A stretch of DNA of 64,000 nt from Anabaena lutea FACHB-196 (GTDB lineage: Bacteria; Cyanobacteriota; Cyanobacteriia; Cyanobacteriales; Nostocaceae), in the NCBI RefSeq assembly GCF_014698305.1, contig NZ_JACJST010000005.1:62001-126000 (forward strand). The letters run 5' to 3'. The notes under the pieces are model-generated. The model ran no database searches, was not told where the DNA came from, and saw only the letters and a list, made by a program, of their open reading frames with translations. Shown one piece after another: positions 47,422-56,929 of this stretch (position 1 is its first letter; each line of letters begins with the position of its first letter). The translations under genes were made by a program, and so were the position numbers.

Positions 47422-48051
47422 GTGCAAATTCCTCACTTTCCCGAAGCTAATCACCCCCTGGTTAAGTCGCTGTTTCATCACAGTGACCAGGAACTACTGA
47501 GCCTATTTCAGCGCTATCCAGATTGTGGCAAGTTTTTTACGGTGATTTTTTGCCGCTATAGCCCTATAGTCTACACCTTGATTCAACATTCAGCGCGATC
47601 GCCTGTGCAAGCCGATTATCTGTTTGCTCTCACCTGGCGACATATCTATTATGAACTCGGTGGACTCGATTTAACTAACCCGGAAACAGGAAAACAAGAT
47701 TTAACCCTGCAAAACTGGTTAATCAACATCACTGCTTTCTGCATTAATGAAATTAAATTACCACCAACTGAAGCAATTCATTATTCTCTCCAGGCTACTT
47801 CACCGCCATTATGGTGTTATGTAGAACAAGCATTAAATCAACTACAACCAGTGTTACGCTTAATAGTGCTGATGGCGCAAACCTTTCACTGGAGTGAAAC
47901 TAGAATTGCGGCTTATCTACAAGCTGAAGGAGAAAATATTTCTCCGGGAGAAGTAGCCAATTTTCTCCAAGAAGGTTATCGTATGCTAGAAGACAAATTA
48001 CCTGCTGATATTCGCGCTATTTACTTAGGCGAAAACTTAACTCAGTCCTAA
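47422..48051 (+). CDS. Sigma-70 family (ECF-like) sigma factor
   Basis: 209 residues from GTG 47422 (AAAGG just upstream). HHSDQELLSLFQRYPDCGKFFTVIFCRYSPIVYTLI resembles sigma region 2 at its start, and VEQALNQLQPVLRLIVLMAQTFHWSETRIAAYLQ followed by a helix resembles region 4. Region 3 is absent, as in ECF factors. The conservation is loose, so it may be a divergent sigma-like regulator. No anti-sigma gene is adjacent. Confidence 0.75.
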   Translation: MQIPHFPEANHPLVKSLFHHSDQELLSLFQRYPDCGKFFTVIFCRYSPIVYTLIQHSARSPVQADYLFALTWRHIYYELGGLDLTNPETGKQDLTLQNWLINITAFCINEIKLPPTEAIHYSLQATSPPLWCYVEQALNQLQPVLRLIVLMAQTFHWSETRIAAYLQAEGENISPGEVANFLQEGYRMLEDKLPADIRAIYLGENLTQS

Positions 48052-48239
48052 CGTAGCTAGTACCACTTCGTCAGAATTAAAAATTAAACATTAAAAATTT
48101 AAAAAGCAAATTCTATCAGCTTTTTAGCAATTTTTAATCCTTACTTGACTGATGCTGTTATGTACTAGATTCTTCGGTTAAGCACTAAAACTTTTTCTTA
48201 AACCTTCTACTTAAATCCAAAATTTCACGGGTAAGTGTT

Positions 48240-49331
48240 ATGAAACATGGGAATTTTTTATCAGGTCATACCATTCTAAACTTAAATTCTCATCCAGCCA
48301 GACAGCAAGTCAATAAATTAAAATATGGCAGTTTTTATATTTTACTATTTGCTTGTTTGCTCAGTCCTACAGTAGCTAGTGCTATTGATATTACCAAACA
48401 AATCCACCGTCCTTTAAATAATCCTGCGGAACGACTATTAAGAGAAGAAGCAGATAGATTGGTACGTCTAGGTAGGCAACAATATGCTTCAGGATATGCA
48501 GATAAAACAATTCAATCAGGATTGCAAGCACTAGAGATTTATCACTCAATTCGTGACATAACCGCCCAAGGTATAACTTACGATTTACTAGCTAGTGCTT
48601 ATATCAAATTAGGTAATATCAAAGAAGCAGAAGATGTTTTACGTCGCCGGATAGGAATAGCTCGTGATAATAAAGATTTTCAAAATCAGATTTTTGCTTT
48701 AAATAATCTGGGAACTGTGTTATTACAAAAAGGTGAACCAAAAGCAGCAGGAGAAACTATTAATGATGCATTGGTAATTGCTCGCAATCTGGAAAACATT
48801 GAAGGACAAGGACTTTCTTTAAGTAATCTAAGTTTAGTAACTGCGAGATTAGGTGATTATAACCAAGCCGTAAAATTAGCTGAAACTGCGTTAGGTTTTC
48901 GCCGACAAACAGGTGATGTTATTGGTGAAGTCAATACTCTAAATAATTTAGGTGAAGCTTATCTGATGGTAGGAGACTATCAAAACACCATAGGTAATTA
49001 TGGAGCAGCAATGCGATTAGCTAAAATCAATTTTGATCGTCCTAACCAATTACGAGCAATTGATGGTTTAGTTACGGCTCATGCTGCGGTTGGTCGCTAT
49101 GAACGGGCGTTAGAATTGTTAGAACAACGTTTAACAATTGCCAAATTTTTAAATAGTCCTACAGAAGAATTTAAATATTTTATTTCTTCTGGTGAACTTT
49201 ATGAAAAAATAGGGAATTATGGCAAAGCACGTAATTTTTATCAACAGGCGCTTTCACTAGCGAGAAAATTAGAAGATGTAAAACAAGAAGCGAAGTTGCT
49301 ATATAAGATTAATGAATTACCAAAACGTTAG
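48240..49331 (+). CDS. Exported TPR-repeat protein
   Basis: 363 residues. A hydrophobic segment around residues 32-48 (FYILLFACLLSPTVASA) is a signal peptide after a long polar N-terminus. About seven TPR units follow (ALNNLGTVLLQKGEPKAAGETINDALVIARNL, TLNNLGEAYLMVGDYQNTIGNYGAAMRLA and others). It is a scaffold for protein binding, probably in the periplasm. No catalytic domain is attached. Solo gene. Confidence 0.88.
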   Translation: MKHGNFLSGHTILNLNSHPARQQVNKLKYGSFYILLFACLLSPTVASAIDITKQIHRPLNNPAERLLREEADRLVRLGRQQYASGYADKTIQSGLQALEIYHSIRDITAQGITYDLLASAYIKLGNIKEAEDVLRRRIGIARDNKDFQNQIFALNNLGTVLLQKGEPKAAGETINDALVIARNLENIEGQGLSLSNLSLVTARLGDYNQAVKLAETALGFRRQTGDVIGEVNTLNNLGEAYLMVGDYQNTIGNYGAAMRLAKINFDRPNQLRAIDGLVTAHAAVGRYERALELLEQRLTIAKFLNSPTEEFKYFISSGELYEKIGNYGKARNFYQQALSLARKLEDVKQEAKLLYKINELPKR

Positions 49332-49524
49332 TCTTCTTGATGATTAGTAATTGGTCAGTAACTAATCACAACTATAGCAAAGTGGTGATACCAATTTTAT
49401 GTGAAGTAGCATAGAATCATCAAATCCATGAATTCATCTGTCTTTATGTGCAGGTAATAATTCTTGATTGAAATCCTATTCTATGCAACTTCATCTTCAG
49501 AAAAGTATTACAACTGATAAAAAA

Positions 49525-50268
49525 CTAATTTAAAAAAACTGAGCCATTTGCTTGAATTATCATTGCACTTTTATCCTGGTTGACATCAGTTGTTTCTTTA
49601 AATGTCACTTCCAAGGTTCCTTTTTCCCTAGCAGCTTTAGGAGTTACCATGAGTAATCCTCTGTCTTCCCGCTGAAATGTCACCGTTACTGGTGTGGTTA
49701 AATCTGTTAAATTCGTGCTTGACTTCCCTGCTAATATGCGTGGAGCTGTATCACCAATTACTTGATAAGTTACATCTGCTCCGGTATCATTAATCAACAT
49801 GATATTTGCTTTGCCATCTGCCAGCGCCATTCTCGTACTGGGTTCTTGTCTTTGTTCTGGTGCTGGTGGTTGTAACCCACTGTCAGGGGAACGGGTTTCT
49901 ACTGCTTGTTGTTGAGGGATTGTAGCGCTGACTGGCTGAGAATTTCGTTGAGAAAGATTATAAGGACTTTCATTAAAAATACCAGGATTGGGATTAAGTA
50001 CTGAGGATGATTCACCACCAACACTTAAGCCGCTTTGATTTGGGGTAATTAGTCCTTGTCTCATGAATTGCTGAGTTAAAGCATTGGGAGGACATCCTGC
50101 GGGAACTAATACGCGATTGTTATGTGGTTCTTCGTAGAAAATTCTAGGACATGGATTAACTTTAGCAGTGGTTGCTTGTGCCATAACTAGTTGGGGAATG
50201 GCTGGTAAACTCATCAGTAATCCACCACAAACCGTCCCAATTAATTGAGTACACTTGTTAATATTCAT
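49525..50268 (-). CDS. Secreted protein of unknown function
   Basis: 247 residues. Signal peptide MNINKCTQLIGTVCGGLLMSLPAIPQLVMAQA, then two cysteine-containing segments (NPCPRIFYEEPHNN, PAGCPPN), a Gln/Pro/Ser-rich linker at about 85-145 and a beta-rich C-terminal domain (IMLINDTGADVTYQVIGDTAPRILAGKSS). The ribosome-binding site is GGAGAG. The fold of the last 100 residues is reminiscent of small beta-sandwich domains. Family not recognised. Confidence 0.8.
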   Translation of the reverse strand: MNINKCTQLIGTVCGGLLMSLPAIPQLVMAQATTAKVNPCPRIFYEEPHNNRVLVPAGCPPNALTQQFMRQGLITPNQSGLSVGGESSSVLNPNPGIFNESPYNLSQRNSQPVSATIPQQQAVETRSPDSGLQPPAPEQRQEPSTRMALADGKANIMLINDTGADVTYQVIGDTAPRILAGKSSTNLTDLTTPVTVTFQREDRGLLMVTPKAAREKGTLEVTFKETTDVNQDKSAMIIQANGSVFLN

Positions 50269-50331
50269 TATTATTTCTCTCCTCTGAAAATATGGGTAAC
50301 AGGTAACAGGTAATTCTCCTCTGGCCTTTTC

Positions 50332-51198
50332 TTACGCTTGTTCCCAGAGTTGGCGAATTTTATCAGGTAGCCAAGTAGAAACTTCTTGAATTCGTTCTGG
50401 TGATAATTCGTCTTTCGTAGCTGAAAATACGGCTTTAACTACTTCTTCTCTGTCTACAGTTGATGGCATTCCTCCTTCATTTTCAACTCTAAACAAAAAA
50501 CGATCGCTATCAATCTTAAAAATGCCTGGTCCTTGCCAAGGTGGACGGACTCGACTCAAAAAGGCGACAATTGGGTTCGTATCATGCCATAAATCTGCGA
50601 TTTCTAATTGCAGGGATTTATCTGTAGTTATTTCCGCTGGTTCATGCAGTTCTGCTTCCACTCTGTCCGCTGCTTCTGTTGTCATTAAATCCCGCATCAC
50701 CCGGAAGACGACTTCAGTTACATCTCTGGCATCAAAAATATCTGGTAAGCCACTTTTTACCATGACTTTTTCTAAAAAAGGCAAATCTTTATCAGCAATA
50801 GCTATTGATGGTTGTTCCTCTGAGACTTGCGGAGGATTAGCTTCCAGTTTGTTTAATAACTGCTGTCCTTTTTCCGTCATTTCTGCTTTTTTAAAGGTAA
50901 TCAAATGAGGTAAAGGTCCATCTGGTGCGCCGAGAGTATTGGCAATTCGCAAGTCAAATTCCTGGGGATGAATAAAATCAGGAACGTCTTCTTGAGTTGC
51001 ATAAGCATTACCTGTAAACTCAGCATTGATATAATGCTTTTGATTTAAGTAATCTAAATGTCCTAAAAAGTCGGCTATTGTTATTTGATGTCCGGTAAAA
51101 TCAGCTTGATTAAAGTGAACTTCATGCATTCCTTGCCCAGTTTCGTTAATTTTCTTGAGTAAGGTGTAGGTAATATTGTTTCTGATAGTAATTGGCAT
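50332..51198 (-). CDS. DUF2267-type protein with N-terminal winged-helix-like domain
   Basis: 288 residues with GGAGG nine bases before the ATG. The first 120 residues (YTLLKKINETGQGMHEVHFNQADFTGHQITIADFLGHLDYL) look like a winged-helix or PadR-like region. Then two DUF2267-like segments follow: LPFLEKVMVKSGLPDIFDARDVTEVVFRVMRDLM and IVAFLSRVRPPW...STVDREEVVKAVFSATKDELSPERIQEVSTWLPDKIRQLW. DUF2267 is a helical domain of unknown role. It is in the same direction as the secreted-protein gene, 63 bases upstream of it. Confidence 0.78.
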   Translation of the reverse strand: MPITIRNNITYTLLKKINETGQGMHEVHFNQADFTGHQITIADFLGHLDYLNQKHYINAEFTGNAYATQEDVPDFIHPQEFDLRIANTLGAPDGPLPHLITFKKAEMTEKGQQLLNKLEANPPQVSEEQPSIAIADKDLPFLEKVMVKSGLPDIFDARDVTEVVFRVMRDLMTTEAADRVEAELHEPAEITTDKSLQLEIADLWHDTNPIVAFLSRVRPPWQGPGIFKIDSDRFLFRVENEGGMPSTVDREEVVKAVFSATKDELSPERIQEVSTWLPDKIRQLWEQA

Positions 51199-51396
51199 GA
51201 GTCGCTTTCCTCCAATTCAAATTTCACATCATCTAAAATGCAGACAATTTCCAGGCTAGGAACAATGAATATCGACAAATTCCTGCCGAGGGTAATTTAC
51301 ATTAGATGTGAAATTTTTGAGTTTTAACTACTTGTATATTAATCTCTTAGTATATTTGTCTTCATCTATCACAAGAAACAAATGTTGCATCAATAG

Positions 51397-52803
51397 TTAG
51401 TTCTCAAGAGAGATTGGTAAGGTGACAATGAAGGTAGTACCTTTACCAAGGATACTATCAACTTGAATTTGACCTTGATGATGTTCGACAATAGCTTGTG
51501 CGATCGCTAAACCCAAGCCAGAACCCGTAGTAGTGGCTGTAGCTGTCTTAGCAATCTGATGAGTACGCGCAGGATCAACCCGATAAAAACGGTCAAACAA
51601 GTGTGGTAAGGACTCTGGGGGAATACCCACTCCTGTATCACTGACTTTAATTTGTAAATAGGAATTGGTGTAACGTAATGCGATGGAATCGAGCCGTGTT
51701 AACTCCACTGTCACCTTTCCATTTACTGGAGTATATTGCAAAGCATTACCAATCAAATTTGTAAATAACCGCACTAGTTGATCCCAATTTCCGATCAGAG
51801 TAAAGCTGTTTTCCAATAATTCTGGGTCGAGTTCTAAGGGAGGATCAACTAAGTTGAGAGTGAGGGAAATTTCTTTTTCTGTAGCTAAAAGTTTTTGTTC
51901 TTCTACTACTTCCATTAATAAAGCATCTAGGGGACAGGGTGAAAAAACCTCTTTACTAATACCACTATCCTGTCGTGCGAGAAAGAGTAAATCATTAACT
52001 AATTTACCTAAACGTTGGGTTAGGCGTTCTACTAGTTTTAATTGTTGTCGATAATCCTCTGCTAATTCTAAATCAGCAAGAGCAACTTGCACATTAGTTT
52101 GAATTAAAGCAATGGGACTTCTCAATTCATGGGAAGCATCAGCAGTAAATTGTTTCAAACGTTGGTAAGATTCTCCCACAGGTTCCATTGCTTTACCCGA
52201 AAGAAACCACCCAGTAGCTGCTACGGAAATCACCATTAACCCAGTACCCAAAGCTAAATCAAATATCAACTGACGACTAGGTTTAGTGACTTCAAACCAG
52301 GGATGACTCACGCGCAGATATCCCAATACCTGTCTTCCCCTTTGCACCCGTTGTGTGACTTGTCTTAATAAAAGCGCTGAGTCTTGGATGCTGGCTGCTG
52401 AGTGAGGATTACTATCACCCCATCGTCCCATTCCCACTACGCGCACAGTTTCCCCATTGGGATGATTATGAATAGGAATATTTAAAGGTTCAGAGAGAGT
52501 TGACCAAAGTAATTCTCCCGTAGGACTAAACCATTCTAGGTCAATGTGATCATCTTCTGTGGTGTCAGCATTGTTGCGAAAACTAGCTTCTACATTGACT
52601 CGGAGTTGATCTATTTGCAGGTTAACGGGTTCAATGACGAGCGATCGCTCGACAACTTCCACTACATGATTTAAGGTATCATCAATCCTTTCCACTAAAG
52701 TACTGCGTACATATACATAAACTCCAGTAGCAAATAGTAGAAGCAATACAGCAGTTACTACAGTATACCAAAGGGCAAGGCGGCGACGAGTAGCTTGAAA
52801 CAT
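51397..52803 (-). CDS. Two-component sensor histidine kinase
   Basis: 468 residues from ATG 52803, chosen because CGGAG lies eight bases upstream and the next residues (MFQATRRRLALWYTVVTAVLLLLFATG) are a membrane start. The frame opens 23 codons earlier. Two membrane helices (about residues 12-32 and 175-195) flank a periplasmic sensor of about 140 residues. H-box FTADASHELRSPIALIQ, N-box LIGNALQYTP, G1 VSDTGVGIP and G2 GSGLGLAIAQ are intact. No response regulator is adjacent on this strand. Divergent from ppk. Signal unknown. Confidence 0.92.
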   Translation of the reverse strand: MFQATRRRLALWYTVVTAVLLLLFATGVYVYVRSTLVERIDDTLNHVVEVVERSLVIEPVNLQIDQLRVNVEASFRNNADTTEDDHIDLEWFSPTGELLWSTLSEPLNIPIHNHPNGETVRVVGMGRWGDSNPHSAASIQDSALLLRQVTQRVQRGRQVLGYLRVSHPWFEVTKPSRQLIFDLALGTGLMVISVAATGWFLSGKAMEPVGESYQRLKQFTADASHELRSPIALIQTNVQVALADLELAEDYRQQLKLVERLTQRLGKLVNDLLFLARQDSGISKEVFSPCPLDALLMEVVEEQKLLATEKEISLTLNLVDPPLELDPELLENSFTLIGNWDQLVRLFTNLIGNALQYTPVNGKVTVELTRLDSIALRYTNSYLQIKVSDTGVGIPPESLPHLFDRFYRVDPARTHQIAKTATATTTGSGLGLAIAQAIVEHHQGQIQVDSILGKGTTFIVTLPISLEN

Positions 52804-52958
52804 TTTTACAACTCCGAGAAAACCCAATAGACATTTGACAAAATCTGGATTTTCTTTCAGATGAAGTCTCACTGTTAAAGTTTACTTAACTAAGACTTAC
52901 TATATTAGTAGAGTCCCCTGATGTTGAATGGGCGACATCTACTAGCCCTTAGGTAATC

Positions 52959-55124
52959 ATGCCAAAATCTAAGAAGAGCAACCCCAGCCTTAATCTAAGT
53001 GATCCACAATACTATATAAATCGTGAGTTAAGTTGGTTAGAGTTTAATAGTCGGGTGTTGCATGAAGCTTGTGATCCGCGTACACCCCTCTTAGAACGCC
53101 TGAAATTTTTAGCAATCTTCAGTTCTAATTTAGATGAATTCTTCATGGTGCGGATTGCGGCTTTAAAGCAACAGGTAGAAGCAAAAGTCAATTTATTAAC
53201 CCCTGATGGTCGCACACCGCAACAACAGCTAGATGATATTCGCCTCAAACTTAGTCCCCAAGTCACAAAACAGAACGAACAGTTTGAGCAAGTACTGCAA
53301 CCTTTACTAGCAAATCAGGGGATTTACATCCTAGATTATATAGAACTGAATCAAAAACAGCGGAATTATCTAGATAGCTATTTTGAAGAACAAATTTTTC
53401 CGGTTCTGACTCCTCTGGCTGTTGATCCTAGTCATCCTTTTCCCTACATTTCCAATCTCAGCTTAAATCTGGCAGTAGTCCTGAAAAACCCAGATACAGA
53501 AGAAGAATTTTTTGCACGAGTCAAAGTCCCCAAAGTCTTACCGCGATTTTTGCCTTTACCTCCAGATTTGGGAATTCGCCAAGACGGACAAACTGTTTAT
53601 TGGACAGGTGTACCGTTAGAACAAGCGATCGCACATAATTTAGAATCTCTATTTCCAGGGATGAATATTCAAGAATATCACCCCTTCCGCATTACTCGTG
53701 ATGCTGACCTAGAACTAGAAGAAGATGAAGCAGAAGACCTGTTATTGGCCATTGAACAGGAACTCCGCAAACGTCGTATGGGTGGAACTCCGGTACGGTT
53801 AGAAATTAAATCTCAAACTCCACAATCTGTGCGTTGCAGGTTATTACAAGATTTAGAATTAACCGAAAACGATATTTACGAAGTAGATGGTCTTTTGGGA
53901 TTGCGAGACTTAATGTATTTTATGGCCTTGCCGGTTCCAGAACTCAAAGACACACCACGGCAGTCTGTAGTGCCTGCACGCTTGCAACGCCTCAGAGAAC
54001 CAAGCGTAGATCCAAATGTATTGGAACTGGAAGAAGGAAAAGACTTTTTTTCCATCATTCGGGAAAAAGATTTGCTGGTACATCATCCCTATCAATCTTT
54101 TTCCGGCACAGTGGAACGCTTTATTACTAGTGCTGCCCATGATCCCAATGTGTTAGCCATCAAAATGACTCTTTACCGCACTTCTGGCGACTCACCCATC
54201 GTCAACGCCTTAATTGCTGCTGCTGAAAATGGTAAACAAGTTTCTGTGTTGGTGGAATTAAAAGCGCGGTTTGATGAAGAAAATAATATTTACTGGGCAA
54301 GGCGTTTAGAAAGAGTTGGTGTCCATGTTGTCTACGGATTAGTGGGGCTGAAAACCCATAGTAAAATTGTCCTCGTAGTGCGACGCGAAAAAGACCGGAT
54401 ACGGCGTTATGTGCATATTGGTACGGGTAACTATAACCCGAAAACGGCTCGACTGTATACAGATTTGGGATTGTTTAGTTGTCGGGAAGAATTGGGTGCT
54501 GATTTAACAGATGTGTTTAACTTTTTGACAGGATATTCTCGCCAAAAGTCTTATCGAGAAATATTAGTAGCACCTGTGAATATGCGCGATCGCTTTCTCG
54601 AACTAATTAACCGAGAAATCGAAAATGTCAAAAATGGCTTTTCTGGTCGCATTGTCGCTAAAATGAATGCCCTCGTCGATCCGCAAACCATCGCTACTTT
54701 ATATGCAGCTTCCCGCGCCGGAGTCCAAATTGATTTAATTATCCGTGGTATTTGTTGTTTGCGTCCAGGACTCAAAGACATCAGCGAAAATATTCGCGTT
54801 ATTAGCATCATTGGGCGATTTTTAGAACACTCCCGCATTTTTTACTTCCATAATAATGGTCAAGAAGAAATATATATTGGTAGTGCTGATTGGATGCGCC
54901 GCAATTTAGACAGACGAGTAGAAGTCATTACCCCAATTAAAGACCCAGATATTGCTAAGGATTTGCAAGAAGTTTTGGGAATTATGTTGGCAGATAATCG
55001 TCAAGCTTGGGATTTACAATCGAATGATAGTTATATCCAAAGACGTGCTTTTGATGATTGTCCCGAAACTAATTCACAACAAACTCTTATGTCTATGGTC
55101 TTACGTTCTGTCGGCATGATTTAA
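52959..55124 (+). CDS. ppk: Polyphosphate kinase 1
   Basis: 721 residues, full length. YYINRELSWLEFNSRVLHEA opens the N domain, and the two catalytic-domain histidines are His486 (RRYVHIGTGNYNPKTARLY), the autophosphorylated one, and His624 (FLEHSRIFYFHNNG). PSHPFPYISNLSLNLAV and LKARFDEENNIYWARRLE are conserved. It reversibly makes inorganic polyphosphate from ATP at the membrane. The divergent kinase gene shares its 155-base promoter region, which might hint at linked control. Confidence 0.97.
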   Translation: MPKSKKSNPSLNLSDPQYYINRELSWLEFNSRVLHEACDPRTPLLERLKFLAIFSSNLDEFFMVRIAALKQQVEAKVNLLTPDGRTPQQQLDDIRLKLSPQVTKQNEQFEQVLQPLLANQGIYILDYIELNQKQRNYLDSYFEEQIFPVLTPLAVDPSHPFPYISNLSLNLAVVLKNPDTEEEFFARVKVPKVLPRFLPLPPDLGIRQDGQTVYWTGVPLEQAIAHNLESLFPGMNIQEYHPFRITRDADLELEEDEAEDLLLAIEQELRKRRMGGTPVRLEIKSQTPQSVRCRLLQDLELTENDIYEVDGLLGLRDLMYFMALPVPELKDTPRQSVVPARLQRLREPSVDPNVLELEEGKDFFSIIREKDLLVHHPYQSFSGTVERFITSAAHDPNVLAIKMTLYRTSGDSPIVNALIAAAENGKQVSVLVELKARFDEENNIYWARRLERVGVHVVYGLVGLKTHSKIVLVVRREKDRIRRYVHIGTGNYNPKTARLYTDLGLFSCREELGADLTDVFNFLTGYSRQKSYREILVAPVNMRDRFLELINREIENVKNGFSGRIVAKMNALVDPQTIATLYAASRAGVQIDLIIRGICCLRPGLKDISENIRVISIIGRFLEHSRIFYFHNNGQEEIYIGSADWMRRNLDRRVEVITPIKDPDIAKDLQEVLGIMLADNRQAWDLQSNDSYIQRRAFDDCPETNSQQTLMSMVLRSVGMI

Positions 55125-55331
55125 AATCTAATTGCCTCGGAAAAAAATTGCATATACCTTAAAAAGGTACTAAATTAAGTGCTTTAGGAAAACTTTATTT
55201 TTCTGAGCAATTCTTTGATGATTTTTTATATAAAAACCCCATGTATTCAACCATAAGATAGAGTGATGTCGGCACTGATTCCCATAAACTATAGAGATTA
55301 CCGTACATAATTTTTATAGCAGGGAATGTTA

Positions 55332-55742
55332 ATGTTGTCTCGTCCGTCTCCTAATTTGCGTGTTTTAGTCGTTGACGATCATGAACTGACCCGCATAAGC
55401 TTAAAGTTAGCCCTTGCTTGCCAAGAGAATATTCAAGTAGTAGGTTTAGCAAGTAATGGTCAAGAAGCTATTGAAATGTTTGAGTGTTGCCACCCTGACG
55501 TGATTGTTCTAGACTTACATATGCCAGTCATGGATGGTTGGAGCGCGTCTCATTATATTAAATCTATTTCTCCAAAAACTCAAATCCTAGCTTACTCTTC
55601 CATAGAAGAAGCCCATTTACAATGTACAAAGGCAATGTCTAGCTTTGATGACGTTTGTAAAAAAGAAGCTTCTACAACCGAACTCATTGCTTTGGTCAGA
55701 CAGCTAGGCCAACGTGCTGGTAATAGTTCGCTTTCGGGATGA
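55332..55742 (+). CDS. Single-domain response regulator receiver protein
   Basis: About 136 residues. ATG 55332 is preferred over 55326 because AGGGA is six bases before it but touches the earlier ATG. The receiver shows the acidic pair VVDDHE, phosphoacceptor Asp in VIVLDLHMPVMDGW, Ser in AYSS and Lys in CKKEAS. There is no output domain; the sequence begins LRVLVVDDHELTRISLKLAL like the receiver of NarL-type proteins. It may act by phosphorelay or protein contact. It is downstream of ppk with a 200-base gap. Confidence 0.9.
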   Translation: MLSRPSPNLRVLVVDDHELTRISLKLALACQENIQVVGLASNGQEAIEMFECCHPDVIVLDLHMPVMDGWSASHYIKSISPKTQILAYSSIEEAHLQCTKAMSSFDDVCKKEASTTELIALVRQLGQRAGNSSLSG

Positions 55743-55770
55743 ACTGTGCAAACATAGCAGGTGACAGGTG

Positions 55771-55897
55771 ATATCATGTCCAGTTGTTCGCGTAGCGTCT
55801 CGTCAGAGATATACTTGTCATTTAGACTGACGCGGAGACACGGAGACACGGGGACGCGGAGAATTTTTTTTGATAAGTGATGAGGCGGACATGATAT
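55771..55897. mobile_element. Possible MITE-like element with 11-bp terminal inverted repeats
   Basis: ATATCATGTCC (55771-55781) and its exact complement GGACATGATAT (55887-55897) bound a 127-base non-coding segment. Inside are GCGTAGCGTCTCG and a GACGCGGAGACACGGAGACAC heptamer patch. The size, ends and lack of coding fit a small non-autonomous element. No clear target duplication is visible. Confidence 0.45.
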
Positions 55898-55944
55898 GAC
55901 AGTATGAAAATCAGGCAATTCTAGTTAATAAATAATTTATTTAA

Positions 55945-55990
55945 CGCTAAATAGCGTCGGTTTAACCGTAAATTTACGGATTGCCGACGC
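55945..55990. terminator. Nested palindrome between convergent genes
   Basis: Outer arms GCGTCGG (55954-55960) and CCGACGC (55984-55990) enclose the perfect palindrome CCGTAAATTTACGG (55966-55979). A small extra stem CGCTA/TAGCG overlaps the left side. It lies between the ends of the receiver gene and the 60-residue protein gene, so a bidirectional terminator is likely. Confidence 0.5.
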
Positions 55991-56026
55991 AAAGATTAAA
56001 ATGATTAATTTTAGCCTCAATTCAGC

Positions 56027-56209
56027 TTAATTCATTTCTGTGTCTGGAATACTGCGTCTAAATTCATCGATTAAATCATCTAATTCTTCCAAAGCTTGAT
56101 TTACGTCAACTCTCAAAGTCCCTAGATTCGGTTGTTCTAGTAGACTCAGCAGGTACTCACGCTTACTTTGAACTAATGCAACTCGTTCTTTTATCGTCTG
56201 AAGATCCAT
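56027..56209 (-). CDS. Small conserved-looking helical protein
   Basis: 60 residues from ATG 56209 (MDLQTIKERVALVQSKREYL); the frame extends ten codons further to another ATG with unlikely residues. It is predicted to be two long helices forming a coiled-coil hairpin (LLSLLEQPNLGTLRVDVNQALEELDDLIDEFRRS). There is no known domain. Even codon use and clear helix periodicity argue that it is real. Function unknown. Confidence 0.65.
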   Translation of the reverse strand: MDLQTIKERVALVQSKREYLLSLLEQPNLGTLRVDVNQALEELDDLIDEFRRSIPDTEMN

Positions 56210-56353
56210 TGTTTTTTTCCAATCTTTAACTATCTTCAAATTTAAAGTTAACGCAAAATGGGCTGAATTCTTATCTAATGCCTTCAGTAACTTATTACTG
56301 ATAACGGATGATGATAAAACTAATATATGTAGGAATTATAATAATCTCAGATT

Positions 56354-56902
56354 ATGTTAGGCAATCTTTCTTTAGGATCACTCGGTTTAACCGTGGGTGG
56401 CATACTTATCATCACAGGCTTTATCGCTTATGGTGTGGATAATGCCACACTCAATCTGATCGGCTTTTTCTATGGCTTTCCTCTATTTCTAGGAGGTTTA
56501 GCGCTTAAAGCTAATGAAATGAAGCCAATACCCTTCTCTCAAACTACCACGCCTTCAGTATTGGAACTACGGAAGCAACAAGCAACAGTGACTCAAAACA
56601 AAATCCGCAAAGATATTACGCGATATTGCTACGGTCAAGAAGCTCACCTAGATACAGCACTTGCTTACTTAGGTCTGAGTCCTAGCGATGAGGAAAGACC
56701 AGTAGTCACAGGTTTACGAGAAACGGAAATTAATGGGTCTTATTGTATTATTTTAGAATTTGATTCGCCTCTGATCCCAGTAGATATTTGGCATCAAAAA
56801 CAGGAAAAAATGACCAAATATTTTGCTCCTAACGTCGAGGTAAAAATTACACAGCCGGCTGAAGATAAAATTGAACTAGCTTTAATTACTACTCAATCCT
56901 AA
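56354..56902 (+). CDS. DUF2854 family membrane protein
   Basis: 182 residues. Two hydrophobic segments (about 8-26 and 32-50: GLTVGGILIITGFIAYGVD and LIGFFYGFPLFLGGLAL) form a hairpin. A soluble domain follows with YGQEAHLDTALAYLGLSPSDEERP and IILEFDSPLIPVDIWHQKQEKMTKYFAP, characteristic of DUF2854, which is shared by cyanobacteria and plant plastids and probably thylakoid-located. Role unknown. Confidence 0.88.
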   Translation: MLGNLSLGSLGLTVGGILIITGFIAYGVDNATLNLIGFFYGFPLFLGGLALKANEMKPIPFSQTTTPSVLELRKQQATVTQNKIRKDITRYCYGQEAHLDTALAYLGLSPSDEERPVVTGLRETEINGSYCIILEFDSPLIPVDIWHQKQEKMTKYFAPNVEVKITQPAEDKIELALITTQS

Positions 56903-56929
56903 TTGCCTAAGTCCTGAGTTATCTCCCCA

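Noticed and set aside
53834-54130. 98-codon frame inside ppk
   Set aside because: Out-of-frame shadow of the conserved polyphosphate kinase coding sequence.
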